Assembly (NCBI GenBank): GCA_963787135.1
Contig: CAWBBW010000004.1
Location: forward strand, 33,670-97,669
Source of the DNA: Roseiarcus sp963787135
Lineage (GTDB): Bacteria > Pseudomonadota > Alphaproteobacteria > Rhizobiales > Beijerinckiaceae
Direction: 5' to 3'
DNA: 64,000 bases
Shown: in pieces, positions 1-10,203 of the stretch
How positions within the stretch are numbered: position 1 is the first letter of the stretch
Layout of the letters: each line of letters begins with the position of its first letter
The notes under the pieces: generated by a model
Seen by the model: the letters and a program-made list of their open reading frames with translations, nothing else
Database searches by the model: none
Told to the model about the DNA's origin: nothing
Translations under genes and position numbers: made by a program

Positions 1-171
1 ACCCCCTCCTCTGGGTACTGGTATCCGAATCTCGTGGATCCTTCCGATAAATCGATGAATTTCGATGTTATCGGCTCAAGCGCCTACCTTTTTCTCACTC
101 GGCTTAACAATTGCTTTGACGCGGATCGGGACCTTGTGCGGCTCAAGGTTGTCGTTCCAAGCGAAGATTAG
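1..171 (+). pseudogene. C-terminal fragment of a DUF4185-like protein
   Basis: Frame 1 is open from the first base to a TAG at 169-171 and reads ...SGYWYPNLVDPSD...NFDVIGSSAYLFLTR...DADRDLVRL. The pattern YxPxLxDP, then NFDxxGxxAYLyFTR, then DRDLVR is what I recall from the C-terminus of DUF4185 proteins, which are predicted extracellular beta-propeller, glycosidase-like proteins. The start lies outside the window, so only about 56 residues are visible. It ends directly before the truncated IS630 remnant on the other strand, and it may be an intact gene entering from the left. The family assignment is from memory of the motif. Confidence 0.5.
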
Positions 172-179
172 AACGTCTT

Positions 180-843
180 GAAAGCCGCTTTTGCTGCTCG
201 AGCCAGGCTTCGAAGGTCTCGGCGTTCATGGCGTGGTCGTAGGCCTTGGGCGCGACGACGCCTCTCAGGCGCAGGCCGAAGACGAAGGTGATCGCTTTGT
301 AATGCCCATGCGGAACGCCGCAGCGCAGACGTTGGCCGCGCCGGCGTCGGCCGTAGCGGCGCGCCATGTTGGTCGTCGCCGCCGTCTCATCGACGAACAC
401 CAGTTTCAGCGGATCGAGGTCGAGTTGACCGTCGAACCATCGCCGCCGCCGCTCAAGGACATCCGGGCGGTCCTGCTCGCTCGCGTGCGCGGATTTTTTT
501 TGAACGTGATGTCGTGGCGGTCGAAAAATCGCCAGATCATCGATGGCGACACCTTCTCGCCTCGCGCACGCGACAGACGGTCGCAGATTTCGTGGAGCGT
601 AAGGTCGGGCTCGCGCCGATGAAGGCCAAGCAGAAAATCCGCGTGCGCCTCGACGCGCTGTGAACGCGTATCGCCGCCCATCGGCAGCGGCGCATAGCTG
701 CCGCGCTCGTGCAAAGCCGCCACCCAACGGATCGCGCTGGAGAAGCTCACCCCGAACCGCCGCGCTGACCCACGACAGCTCATGCCTTCCTCGCAAACCG
801 CCGAAACCACCCGCTTGCGCAAGTCCCCCGACAAAGGCCCCAT
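180..843 (-). pseudogene. IS630-family transposase, orfA/orfB frameshift, C-terminus truncated
   Basis: The first frame (843 to 406) encodes an N-terminal helix-turn-helix with GxSCRGSARRFGVS and DLTLHEICDRL. The catalytic frame follows with LVFVDETAATTNMARRYGR, carrying the first DDE aspartate, and then PHGHYKAITF. The frames switch at a run of eight A on the coding strand (eight T at about 492-499). That is the usual programmed frameshift arrangement of alphaproteobacterial IS630 elements. Homology stops after FEAWLEQ near position 190, before the second Asp and the Glu of the triad. The element is therefore truncated and cannot encode an active enzyme. Confidence 0.8.
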
Positions 844-1191
844 CCCGCGCCGCCTCCAATTTGGCGCACCTCAAGAATCACATTTTCAGTGCGTTGGGAA
901 CGCTGGCCGAATTCAACCCGGCCGGAAACCGCTCTTCTGTAACGGGCTGTGAGCTGTCAATCCCTTATTTGCGTCATCTCTTCGCCGAGTCACTCTTCTG
1001 TCCGTGGTCGGCGCACGGCCGCCACCTGATGGGATTAGATGAGGAGGAGGCCGACCAATCTGAGCTGCGCGTGATCGTCGCCGTCACGGAGCGGTTTGCG
1101 GTCTGACCTCTTCCATCGTCCCGGCGAGGGGACTTCGCTTCGGGAAGGCCTGGTTTCGCGACCCCCCGAAAGCCTTTGTTCCGTTTCTCCG
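844..1191. other. Intergenic stretch between IS630 remnant and IS110
   Basis: No convincing coding frame; the open frames here are short and low-complexity. It probably contains the outer end of the IS630 remnant and the 3' flank of the IS110 element. No clear terminal repeats were identified. Confidence 0.4.
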
Positions 1192-2235
1192 TTATGCGGT
1201 TACAGGCGTGGGAGAAATTCCCTTGTCGACAAACTTCCTCCCGTCGACCCACATGCGATGCAGGATGACGCCCAACTTGCGCGCGAGCGCCACCTTGGCT
1301 TTGGCCATGCCCGCGCGCTTGGCCAGTTTCATTCCCCAGCTTTTCAGCGCGGTCGCGCCCTTGAGCGGTTTGGTCAGGATCACGTTGGCGGCCTCATAGA
1401 GCGCCGTGCGCACCGAGGCATCGCCGATCTTGCTGACCCGCCCGCTGTAATCCGTCTCCCCGGATTGATATCTCTTCGGCGTCAGGCCGAAATGGGGCCC
1501 CACCTGCTTGGACGACTTGAACCTGGCCGGATCGTCGATCGCCGCGACATAGGTCAACCCCACGATCGGTCCGACGCCAGGCGCCGACATGACCAGGCGT
1601 ACCCGCTTGTCCTGGCGCGCCTGTTGCCGCACTCGCTTCTCGAAGCCGTTAAACTCGCGCAACAAGACCTCATGCGCCGCCAGCAAAGCCTTGCCGATGA
1701 TCTCCAGCGTCGGATGGCCCGCAACCAGCTCCTCGACCCGCAGGCCGAAGCGGTTCGGGGTCGTTCTCCCAATCTTCAGGCCAAAGCCGCGCAATATGCC
1801 GCGCAAGCTCATTTCAATGTCAAACAGCTTCGACTGAACCAGTTTGCGCGCCGTCAGCAGCACGCGCACTTCCTGCGCCGGCATCGACTTGCAGTGAACC
1901 GGGCGGAACCAGCCCAGCCGCATCAATTGCGCAATCCCGCGCGCGTCGTTGCGGTCGCTCTTGACCGGCATCGCCTTGAAGGCGTCATGCACGTGCCGTG
2001 TCTCCAGCAATTCCACCGCCAAGCCTTCTTCCTTCATGGCCGCATAGAGCCATTGCGACAAAGGCCCCGCCTCCAGCCCAATGCGCGTCATTTCAAATCC
2101 GAGATCCCGGAACCAGCCAATCAGGTTTTCCGGTTCGCTGAGGACTTTCGCCTCCCGAATGATCTTGCCGCTCGCATCCATGACGCAGACGCTCGAGGCT
2201 TCCAACGAAACGTCAATTCCGGCATAGTAGTTCAT
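1192..2235 (-). mobile_element. IS110-family transposase, full length
   Basis: The product is 347 aa, the normal size for IS110 transposases. The N-terminal DEDD RuvC-like domain is visible: YAGIDVSLEA with the first Asp near residue 7, IGLEAGPLSQWL with the Glu, and KSDRNDARGIAQL with the paired Asp. The C-terminal transposase_20 domain follows with SAPGVGPIVGLTYVAAIDDPARF and HFGLTPKRYQSGE. No frameshift is seen. IS110 elements use a bridge RNA encoded in their non-coding ends and lack classical inverted repeats, so the exact ends cannot be placed. It lies just after the pyruvyl-transferase gene and may have affected that gene's 3' end. Confidence 0.93.
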
Positions 2236-2270
2236 GGTCGTCCCTCATGATGCTTGGAGCAGGCTAAAAC

Positions 2271-3696
2271 CTACTCCGTGGGTCGATACACCATCATTCT
2301 GAGGATGACCGCCCTTCCACGCCAGACCTGCTCCGGCCGGCCCGTTACGCCATCTAGCGCGCGTCGACCCTGTTGCGGGAAGACAGTCGTCGCTCGATCT
2401 CGCACCGCGCCCAAGGCAAAAAGCCGGTCCGTCGCCCGGTTCAGGACGAAGACGGGGCCAAGAAACAGGTTCGGACCAAACCGCAGTTTCACGATGCGGT
2501 CGCCAACTCCTTCGTCCGTTCCGGCCCGCTCGATTGTGGCGCGATGACTTCGCCGCTTCGTCTGAGATCCTGGAGACTTCGGATGCGGCTCGATGCCAGC
2601 GGCGGTCAACATGTCGTCGTATCGACTCGCGAGTTCGTGACGCTTGCGCGCGTAGTCGGCGGCGTCGAAGTTAAACAGCGCCCGCAGGTCAGACGCGCTG
2701 AATCTCGGTGGCATATCCTGAAACATGCGGACAGGTATCGACATTGTCTCACACATTTCGAAGGTTCGGCTGTCGTGCGCGATCACACCGCCCGGCGTCC
2801 CGGCCTGAATCGCGAGCATCACGCCGTGGAAGCGAGGTCCGACAACAAAATCAAAGTTTCGCATCGCTTCCATCCACGAAATCGGCATCGATGAAACAAG
2901 CAGCGTAACGCTTGCACCAAACCCGGAAGTCCTCGTCCGACAGGTTAGGGCGTATGTATTTCCTGATCGTTTCCAACGTCGCCGGGGCGATTCGGTCCCA
3001 CTCGCCGCGAGCGGTTCGGATCATGTTGATTTCCGACTGGGCGATATAGAGACCGGAAGTCAACTCCAGCAGATCCGCGAGCGCTCGCTCGATGGTCGCC
3101 AATTTTGTCCAATGAAAAAGGCCCGCAGCCACGGCCACGCGATCAAGAGATCCGCTTTGGCGTCGACAATCGATCAGGCGCGGCAGCATAGGATCGGGAT
3201 TGAGGAAGTTTGACGGACACCCCGTAACGACTGCCCGATCCCGATTCCCATTCTCTTCGACCTGCCTGCGCGAAAACTCGCCGCGCACACCAATGTTAGC
3301 GGCCTTGGTCGGAGCGTGCGCTGCAATCACGTCGAGCCATCGTTTTGTCCCAGCATTCAGTTCGACCTTGGACTCTGTCGTCGCCGCCTGCGCTCCCAGA
3401 CCCACAGCCAGGATCGGAAGGCCGACCTTGTCCAAAGTCTGCGCCGGCGTCCCGAGGTCGGTGTGCGGTCCCATTTGATTGGCGCAAGCGATGACGACGA
3501 CCTCGCTGGTCTCCCGAATGCTTTCAGGCGAGGCATGCCACGGGAAGATCTCAACGTGAGGTGACAAATGATTCCAGAGCGCCTGGACATAGGCGAAGTT
3601 GCCCGTATTGCCGCCGGACTTTCGAAACAAATACTCGGACGGGAAGCGGTACGCATCTTCCGCGCGAAGATCGGTTGCAATGAGCGCGACTTTCAT
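2271..3696 (-). pseudogene. Polysaccharide pyruvyl transferase family protein, frameshifted
   Basis: The first frame (3696 to 2851) begins MKVALIATDLRAEDAYRF and contains GGNTGNFAYVQAL, typical of PF04230 enzymes that ketalise pyruvate onto surface polysaccharide or wall glycans. The homologous C-terminal half continues in a second frame from about 2888: SWMEAMRNFDFVVGPRFHGVMLAIQAG, then AHDSRTFEMCE, the family's nucleotide-binding end. The frames overlap by 38 bases and one base accounts for the switch, near 2880. The last 100 or so codons of the second frame look non-homologous, so the native end may have been lost at the IS110 side. It follows the GT4 gene on the same strand and is the last glycan gene of the cluster. 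Confidence 0.75.
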
Positions 3697-3890
3697 TTGT
3701 CATCCTCGATGTCTTGAGCGTTACGGCGCTTTCATCTTGTCGTGATTTTCCTGTGGATCGTTGATCGATACGATCATCTACCCCTTGAACTTCTAACAGT
3801 GGGTGATAATTCACGGTGACTGTTTCGTTGACTAGTAGGTTTCAGTCTCAGATATTATGCCGCGTCAATTCTCGTCGGGGATCGGGGCGG
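3697..3890. other. Intergenic gap between glycan genes
   Basis: About 190 bases with lower GC than the neighbours and no supported ORF. This gap breaks the otherwise overlapping gene string, so the pyruvyl-transferase gene may have its own promoter here. No specific site was identified. Confidence 0.3.
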
Positions 3891-5129
3891 TCAGGCCGCC
3901 AGCGCCAGATAGGCGTCTGCGCATTCTTCGAGTGTCAGCGGCTTCCGGATGTTCCCCCTAAGCCTGTCGCATAAGCCCGGCTCAAGCACGGCTCGGATCA
4001 GGAGGTCCGCCAAGTCCAGAGGGTTCCGGACCTCGAAGTGCAGTCCGTCGACGCCATCGCGCACCTTCTCCGCCATGCCGCCGATGCCCGCGCAGATAAC
4101 CGGTTTGCCGTTGACGAACGCTTCCTGGATCACCAAGGGAGAATTTTCCCACCAGATTGACGGCACTACAACCCAGTCGACCTTGCTCATCCGCTGTGGA
4201 AGCTCGGTCCGCTCATAGGTGCCGACCCAGCGCAAGCTTCCCTCGACGATCAACGGCTTCCGCAATGTTTCGATCAAGTCCTGGAACGCTTGGGTTTGCC
4301 ATTCGAGGTTGGCGCCGTGGACTTCGACCGCGATCCGGGCGCGGAGCTCGCCCGGAACGACGTGAACCGCCTGAAGTAGAATCTCCATTCCCTTATACTC
4401 GGTGATTTGCCCAAAAAAACCGAAGCGGATTCTCGCCCGTGCGGGGTTCGCCGCGCCGTCTTTGAGGGGCGGCGCAGGCGACACCGGCTGGCCGTTTTCG
4501 ATGACGACGATGTGCTCGGCGGGAATGCCCCACTCGATATACCGCTTGCGCAGAAATTCGGACGGGGAGACAAACGCGTCGGCGAATTCAAAGTGTTTCT
4601 GGATGTAATGCTTGCGCAACCAGAAATCCTGCGGCGTCCGCTCCGGAAAGCAGTTGCTGCAATCTTCGAGGCTTTCGCGATGGCAGAGCTTCCTTGTGTT
4701 GTTCTTCACCATTTGCCCCTGGCGATTGCAGATGGCGAAATATTCGTGCAGCGTCACGATCAGGACGCAGTCCGGCAAAGTGAGCTTGATCTCGCGCAGA
4801 ACCTCGACGCCGATGTGGACATAGTGGTGCAGGAAAACGACCTCCGGGCGCTCGGTCCTGAGGAACTCGCGAAAGGCGCCCATTACCGCCGTCGGGTTTT
4901 GCGCGCGCAACCGGAACCAGTCGCCGACGTCCTGGCGCCAAAGGTATTCCCCCGGACGGCGCAACATGATCGAACCATGCGCTTGTGAGGCAAGATCGCT
5001 GCGCGCCAGGAAGATCGACTCTCCAAATCCGGAGCGCGCCTTGAGGGTCCGGAAGAGATTATAGGCCGCGATTTCCGCTCCCCCGACGCTGAAGTCTGGA
5101 TGCGCGTGCGCGATGACCATCGCCTTCAT
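3891..5129 (-). CDS. Glycosyltransferase family 4 (GT-B fold)
   Basis: The product is 412 aa from the ATG at 5129, which overlaps the stop of the upstream GT2 as ATGA; a longer in-frame start exists at 5186. The N-terminal Rossmann half starts MKAMVIAHAHPDFSVGGAE, the acceptor-side glycine motif. It continues with VFLHHYVHIGVEVL and IVTLHEYFAICNRQG, followed by a cysteine-containing stretch (KLCHRESLEDCSNCF). The C-terminal half carries IRFGFFGQITEYKGMEILL and the donor-binding segment VPSIWWENSPLVIQEAF with the E-x7-E type glutamate. It is expected to act in the cytoplasm on a nucleotide-sugar donor. The substrate is unknown. It is translationally coupled to the GT2. Confidence 0.9.
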   Translation of the reverse strand: MKAMVIAHAHPDFSVGGAEIAAYNLFRTLKARSGFGESIFLARSDLASQAHGSIMLRRPGEYLWRQDVGDWFRLRAQNPTAVMGAFREFLRTERPEVVFLHHYVHIGVEVLREIKLTLPDCVLIVTLHEYFAICNRQGQMVKNNTRKLCHRESLEDCSNCFPERTPQDFWLRKHYIQKHFEFADAFVSPSEFLRKRYIEWGIPAEHIVVIENGQPVSPAPPLKDGAANPARARIRFGFFGQITEYKGMEILLQAVHVVPGELRARIAVEVHGANLEWQTQAFQDLIETLRKPLIVEGSLRWVGTYERTELPQRMSKVDWVVVPSIWWENSPLVIQEAFVNGKPVICAGIGGMAEKVRDGVDGLHFEVRNPLDLADLLIRAVLEPGLCDRLRGNIRKPLTLEECADAYLALAA

Positions 5130-7015
5130 TTTGAGTCCGCCCGTTGCTTTTCGACCGTGATCATCTTCGCGATCGTCGAACCCCAACGCACATGGTGTCG
5201 CAACGCGTTGTAGTGAACGACATAGTCGCGGAACCTCGGCGTTCCAATTCCGCTCAAAGACTGGCGTTCAAGGTGGATCAGCGTGACTGGGAGAGGAAGG
5301 CAGGCGACCTCCAGGCCTCTCTCCCGCACCTTGAGGCAAAGATCGGAGTCCTCGAAGTCTCCGATGAGGTATTTCTCGTCGAGCCCGCCGACGGCGTCGT
5401 AAACCTCGCGCCTCATCAGTGCGCAACCTCCGGTTACGGCCTGGCACAAGACATATTTTTCCTTGGGAGAGGTACCCGGCAGTCCGGCTCCCGGGTGTTT
5501 ATTGATGTAGGTCCGCAATGTCGGATCCCAATGGAAACTCATCCCGTCATGCTGCACGGCGCCGTTGGGATGATGAAGTCGCGCGCCGAGAACCCCGATT
5601 TCGGGATGGGCCGCGAGGACAGAGCGCATCCGCTCGAGCCAGCCAGACGCGACCGGAATGACGTCCGAATTCATGAGGAGCACGAACGGCGCCCTCGAAT
5701 GCTTGACCCCCAGATTGGTCGCTCCCGAGAAGCCGCGATTCTCGCCACTCCAAATTGTTCGAAACGGCACGCAGTAACTCGCCTCGAAAACCGGCGCATC
5801 GGCGGCGACCGGCGAAACGAGCCGATGATCGTCGATGACGTAGGTCAGCTCGATCCCGGAAACGAAATCCGGATCGTCGGAGAACGCGAGCAACTGATTG
5901 AGCATGAAGTCGTGCCGTCCATAGAGCGGGACGACCACAGCGCATTTCGGGCGAGCCGCCTGTCGCCCGTATTCGTGGATTTGCGGCGGCGATTGCCCGC
6001 GCTTGCTGATCTTCCTTTCGATGAGAGCGTCAATGATAGGGCCGTCATGGTTGGCGAGCCTCTCAGCGAAGCCCTCCCGCGGCGTCGACGCCTCGAACGA
6101 CCAGCGCGCGAAGCTCACCGGATCGATCGGCGCAGCCGCCCATCTGGCCTCGGACAGACTGAAGGAGGCTTCATCCGTGGTCGCGATCAGGCGGATCCGA
6201 CCGCCCATGTTCAGAAGGCTGCTCCATTTCTGAAGGAAACCGGCGTTGAAGGCGTAATCGCCGAAATCACTGCTCATCGCCTCGACGATATCGTTTCGCG
6301 TCCAGCGCGCCGCGCCTCGAAGGGAAACGGCGGCGCCTCGATCATCGACGAGATGGAAGCGCACGCCCGGCTCGCTGACCGTCCAGCCGAGTACCAGTCC
6401 TCCGATGCCCTCTATTCCTCTCGCCATTTCGATGTTCCCCCTTGCACGGTTGAACGAAGCCGGAGGTCCGCCGAGATGGTTCACGAGGAGTGATGTTGCC
6501 AACGGGTCGTGCAGGAGACCCTCGAAAAGCGATTGCGCGCGGGAGAGATTTTCCGTGAGAAACTGCGCGAGCTCCGCCCCTCGGCTCTGCTCCGGCGCCA
6601 TAAGATCGATCCCCAGAGGTTCGCCAGCTCCGGCGTTCAGCTGAACCTGCATGTCGCCGCTCGGCCGGCTCCGCCAGGTCGCGAGAAACCCCTTCACGAG
6701 ATCGCCTGGGATCCCATAGCCGGCGGCGACGTCGTCTCTCGGATAGAACGTCAGCTTCGGCAGGACTGAGACGCGGACGGCTCCGGACACGGTGAACGTT
6801 AGATCCAGTCCACCGATCGCCCAGCCGCATACGGCAAGGAAATCCCCGTCGGCGACAACGCGATCAATGGAAAGGCCTGCGGCGATCTTGTCTCGGGACC
6901 GTCGAACGACTGGAGAAGAAGGTCTCGGCGACGCCGCAGCGAGCGTCGTCAATTCGCGTGCTCCAGCACCCGTCGAGCCTGCGCCAGTCCCGCCTCCGCC
7001 GCTTTCTCGATCCAT
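5126..7015 (-). CDS. Glycosyltransferase family 2 with long N-terminal domain
   Basis: The product is about 629 aa. The GT-A catalytic domain occupies the C-terminal 270 residues: CAVVVPLYGRHDFMLNQLL, SGENRGFSGATNLGVK, LLMNSDVIP (metal-binding segment), GGCALMRREVYDAVGGLDE and EDSDLCLKVRERG. The first 350 residues form an uncharacterised domain seen with other surface GT2 enzymes. The start is uncertain. ATG at 7015 has a GGAGG ten bases upstream but yields a Gly-rich leader overlapping the upstream gene. A TTG at 6952 overlaps the upstream stop as TTGA and has GGAG eight bases upstream. It shares an operon with type I secretion genes and overlaps the following GT4 by ATGA. Confidence 0.88.
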   Translation of the reverse strand: MDRESGGGGTGAGSTGAGARELTTLAAASPRPSSPVVRRSRDKIAAGLSIDRVVADGDFLAVCGWAIGGLDLTFTVSGAVRVSVLPKLTFYPRDDVAAGYGIPGDLVKGFLATWRSRPSGDMQVQLNAGAGEPLGIDLMAPEQSRGAELAQFLTENLSRAQSLFEGLLHDPLATSLLVNHLGGPPASFNRARGNIEMARGIEGIGGLVLGWTVSEPGVRFHLVDDRGAAVSLRGAARWTRNDIVEAMSSDFGDYAFNAGFLQKWSSLLNMGGRIRLIATTDEASFSLSEARWAAAPIDPVSFARWSFEASTPREGFAERLANHDGPIIDALIERKISKRGQSPPQIHEYGRQAARPKCAVVVPLYGRHDFMLNQLLAFSDDPDFVSGIELTYVIDDHRLVSPVAADAPVFEASYCVPFRTIWSGENRGFSGATNLGVKHSRAPFVLLMNSDVIPVASGWLERMRSVLAAHPEIGVLGARLHHPNGAVQHDGMSFHWDPTLRTYINKHPGAGLPGTSPKEKYVLCQAVTGGCALMRREVYDAVGGLDEKYLIGDFEDSDLCLKVRERGLEVACLPLPVTLIHLERQSLSGIGTPRFRDYVVHYNALRHHVRWGSTIAKMITVEKQRADSK

Positions 7016-10000
7016 GTCTGTCCCGCCTCCACATCGGCCCCTACGCCGACTCCGTCGCGCAACATCACGCCCCAGTTGAACATCGCCAGCGGGTGTCCGC
7101 TGTTGGCTGCGGCCGCGTAGAGCCGGGCGCCCTCCGCGACGTCCAGAGGCGCGCCGTCCCCGATGCAGAAGGCCACGCCGAGTTCGAACGCGGCGTTCGA
7201 ATGCCCGGTCGCGGCCGCGCGCCGCAGCCACTCGGCGGCCTCCTCCGGCGACCTTTTGACCTCTTTGCCCACGCGCAACATTAGCGCGAGCCGATATTGC
7301 GACTCCGCATCCCCGGCCTCCGCTCCAATGCGATACCAGCGCGCGGCTTCAGCAAAATTAGCGGGACCGTCGAACGCGCCGGAGTAGAGCATGCCGAGGC
7401 TCCGCGCTGACGGCGCGAAGCCTGCGTCGGCCGCCTCCTGCAGCAGGCGCTCGGCGTTGCTTCGGTCGCGCGGAACCGTCTCTGCGTTCAGGTAGAGATA
7501 GGCGAGAGAGACCTTGGCCTCGTGGTTGCCAGCCTCGACCGCCTTCTCGAGCCAAGTTCGCGCCGCTTCCGGGTCTTGCATGCCATGCTCGCCGCTCAAC
7601 AAGGCGCGGGCGAGCGCCAGCTGGCTTGCGGCGACTCCCTTTTCCGCCGCGACCTTGAACCATTTCGCGGCCGCCGCGGCGTCTTTTTCGACGCCATGGC
7701 CCCGAGCGAAAAGGCAGGCGATGTTATGCGCCGCAATCGCATCACCGTTCTCGGCCGATTGCAGAAACCAACGGGCCGATTCCTTCAAATTTGCAACTAC
7801 ACCGACCCCTGTGGCGCATAGCCGCCCTACGATGAACTGCGCGCGCCCGTCGCCCAGATCGGCCGCCTTGCGATACCAGACATAGGCTTCGCGCAGGTCC
7901 GGCTCGACGTGCGCGCCGCGGCTATAAAATTCGGCGAGCAGGAGGATGGCTGGCAGGTCGTTCCTCTTCGCGGCCTGGCGAAGATAGCTCTCGGCGCGAA
8001 CGATGTTGCGAGGCAGCCCGTCGCCGGAGAGGCGCATGAGGCCAGCCCGGTATAGCGCCTGCGCGTCATCCGCCGCCGCGGCTTTCTCGAAATGGGCGCC
8101 CGCCGCCTGCTTGTCCTGCGGTCGGCCCTGACCCGACATGAGAAGGCTTCCCATCGCCAAAGCCGCCCGTGGATGGCCTTGCGCCGCCGCTCGCTCGTAC
8201 CAGTCGGCGGCGGCCGCCAGATCAGGGGGTGCCCCAAGTCCGCGGTAGAGCATGTCGCCCAGACGGAATTGCGCGGAGGCTTCGCCCGCTTCGGCGGCGA
8301 GTTCGAGACGCCGGCGCGCGACGGCGAAATCGCGCGGCCGCACTCGCCCGTCTATATAGACGGCCCCGACGACGCCGTCCGCTTCCCGGACGCCGTTCCG
8401 CGCGGCTTCGTCGAGCCATCGCAAAGCTTCATCCGGATCGGGCTGGACCTCGAAACCGCAAGGAAAAAGCGCCTGCATATTTTTTTGTGCAAGTTCGGCG
8501 TCGCGCGCCGAAGCCGCGTCGCGCCACTTCGCGACCCCTCCGCCCAGCGCGCCGTTCAGGAGCACGAGTCCGAGGCGGAATTGCGCCTTCGCGTGGTCGC
8601 GCTCCGAGGCCTGTCGGTACCATTTGACCGCCTCGGCGAGATTGCGCTGGACTCCCTCGCCCTTGACATACAGCTCCGCGATCCGGAACGCCGCCTCGCT
8701 CGATCCGTACGACCAGGCGGTCCGCCATTGCTGGAACGCGGACATGAACCGCTTTCCGGCATAGGCCGCCTCCCCACGGTCAGTGAGACGCGCGGCGCGA
8801 GCGCGCCTAATCATCCGGGCCGGCGAGAGACACGCGGCGAGAACGGCGCTCGTCATGGCTCGCGCATCGCCTCCCCGACTCCGTGAATCGATCCCCCCGA
8901 CGAGATAGGCGCCGAGCGCCCGCGTGCCGACTTTCACGTCACCGACCAGCGTCATGCCCGGAATGAGCCGGAAGGTGATCGGGACGTCGACCAGCTTGAT
9001 CGCCGTGACCGCCACCCGCACCCGGTAATAGGCGGGCGTCGCGAGGCCATTGTCGTCGGTGGTGAAGGCGTCTTCGCTGATCCATTTGACCACGCCCTCG
9101 ACCGTGCCGTGCTCGGTGAAATTGAACGCGTCGATCTTGATCGTCACCGGATCGTCCACGCGGACGAAGCCGACGTCGCGACTTACGATCTCGATCTCGG
9201 CTTCGACCGGCGCGTTCATCGGCGCGAGCGTCATCAGCGTGTCGCCCTCCTTGAGCACCGATCCGACCGACACGCCCTTTGGCAAGGCCAGGACCATCGC
9301 GCGCACCGGGGCGACCAGACGCACGAGATCGCGATGCTTCGCCGCCTTCTCAAGCTGGTTCGCCGCGGCGTCTCGATTGTTGCGCGCGGTGATCAGGTCC
9401 TGCGAGATTTGCGAGAACCATTGCTGAATGAACGCCTCCCGATCCGCCCTGTAACCGTCGAGCTGGTGCTGGGACTCGATCAGGCTGTTCTGGTCGAACT
9501 GCATGGTCCGAAGCGCTTCGACCCTTGTGTCCGTGGAGCCCAGAAGATTTAGGCGCGATTCATTGCCATGTTGGGTGAGGGTGGTGCGCATCGCCTCGAC
9601 CTCGCTTGCGATTCCAAGGCGCTCCCTGTAGCGGGTCTCGTCGTTCAGGAACTTGTCGATCGTCGCTTTAGTGAGTGCGATCTTCTGGTCGAAACTTTGG
9701 AGCTGAGCGCCATATTGCGCGGCCTGCTGATCGAACAGCGACTTCTGCAGCGCCTCGTATGTTTGCTCGCTCGAATCCGTGGTCGCGGCGAAGGCGGGCT
9801 CCTTGTGGGCGAGCTCAGCGTCCTCTCGCGTGATCTGGGCGTTGAGGCTCACGATCTGCTGCTTCAGCTGATTGACGTCCGCGGCGACGAAGGTTGGGTC
9901 CAGCGTCGCAAGCTGCCGGCCCTGCTCGACGACCTCGCCATCGCGAACGTCGATGCTCTCGACGATGGAGGGATCGAGGGCCTGCAGCACAAGCGGCGCG

Positions 10001-10203
10001 TCGACAGAGACGATCTTTCCCGCCGTGCTGGAAACGACCCGATCGACGCGCGCGAATGTCAGGACGAGCGCGCCGACGACAAACGCAGCGACAAAGACGA
10101 ACATCGTGGCGCGCACGCTGAGCGGCTCGTCCGCGTGGCGGATCGCGTCGATCTCCGACTGGAACTGTCGGACCGAAGCTGCTGCCTCACTAGCCACGAG
10201 CAC
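6949..10203 (-). CDS. HlyD-type secretion adaptor fused to Sel1-repeat array
   Basis: The 1084-aa product is a single uninterrupted frame. Residues 1-437 are an HlyD/PrsE-like membrane fusion protein: a cytoplasmic tail, a transmembrane helix at about 33-51, a lipoyl-like segment (VESIDVRDGEVVEQGRQLATLDP), a coiled-coil hairpin at about 105-290, and the closing lipoyl and beta-barrel part ending GMTLVGDVKVGTRALGAYLVGG. Residues 470-1084 contain about 17 Sel1 repeats of near 36 aa, such as EAAFRIAELYVKGEGVQRNLAEAVKWYRQA. Sel1 arrays are helical scaffolds that bind proteins. Here the array would sit in the periplasm if topology is normal. The GTG start overlaps the ABC gene's end by 14 bases. 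The fusion is unusual. Confidence 0.87.
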   Translation of the reverse strand: MLVASEAAASVRQFQSEIDAIRHADEPLSVRATMFVFVAAFVVGALVLTFARVDRVVSSTAGKIVSVDAPLVLQALDPSIVESIDVRDGEVVEQGRQLATLDPTFVAADVNQLKQQIVSLNAQITREDAELAHKEPAFAATTDSSEQTYEALQKSLFDQQAAQYGAQLQSFDQKIALTKATIDKFLNDETRYRERLGIASEVEAMRTTLTQHGNESRLNLLGSTDTRVEALRTMQFDQNSLIESQHQLDGYRADREAFIQQWFSQISQDLITARNNRDAAANQLEKAAKHRDLVRLVAPVRAMVLALPKGVSVGSVLKEGDTLMTLAPMNAPVEAEIEIVSRDVGFVRVDDPVTIKIDAFNFTEHGTVEGVVKWISEDAFTTDDNGLATPAYYRVRVAVTAIKLVDVPITFRLIPGMTLVGDVKVGTRALGAYLVGGIDSRSRGGDARAMTSAVLAACLSPARMIRRARAARLTDRGEAAYAGKRFMSAFQQWRTAWSYGSSEAAFRIAELYVKGEGVQRNLAEAVKWYRQASERDHAKAQFRLGLVLLNGALGGGVAKWRDAASARDAELAQKNMQALFPCGFEVQPDPDEALRWLDEAARNGVREADGVVGAVYIDGRVRPRDFAVARRRLELAAEAGEASAQFRLGDMLYRGLGAPPDLAAAADWYERAAAQGHPRAALAMGSLLMSGQGRPQDKQAAGAHFEKAAAADDAQALYRAGLMRLSGDGLPRNIVRAESYLRQAAKRNDLPAILLLAEFYSRGAHVEPDLREAYVWYRKAADLGDGRAQFIVGRLCATGVGVVANLKESARWFLQSAENGDAIAAHNIACLFARGHGVEKDAAAAAKWFKVAAEKGVAASQLALARALLSGEHGMQDPEAARTWLEKAVEAGNHEAKVSLAYLYLNAETVPRDRSNAERLLQEAADAGFAPSARSLGMLYSGAFDGPANFAEAARWYRIGAEAGDAESQYRLALMLRVGKEVKRSPEEAAEWLRRAAATGHSNAAFELGVAFCIGDGAPLDVAEGARLYAAAANSGHPLAMFNWGVMLRDGVGVGADVEAGQTWIEKAAEAGLAQARRVLEHAN

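Noticed and set aside
1096..2250. 384-codon plus-strand frame opposite the IS110 transposase
   Set aside because: Antisense shadow of a full-length transposase.
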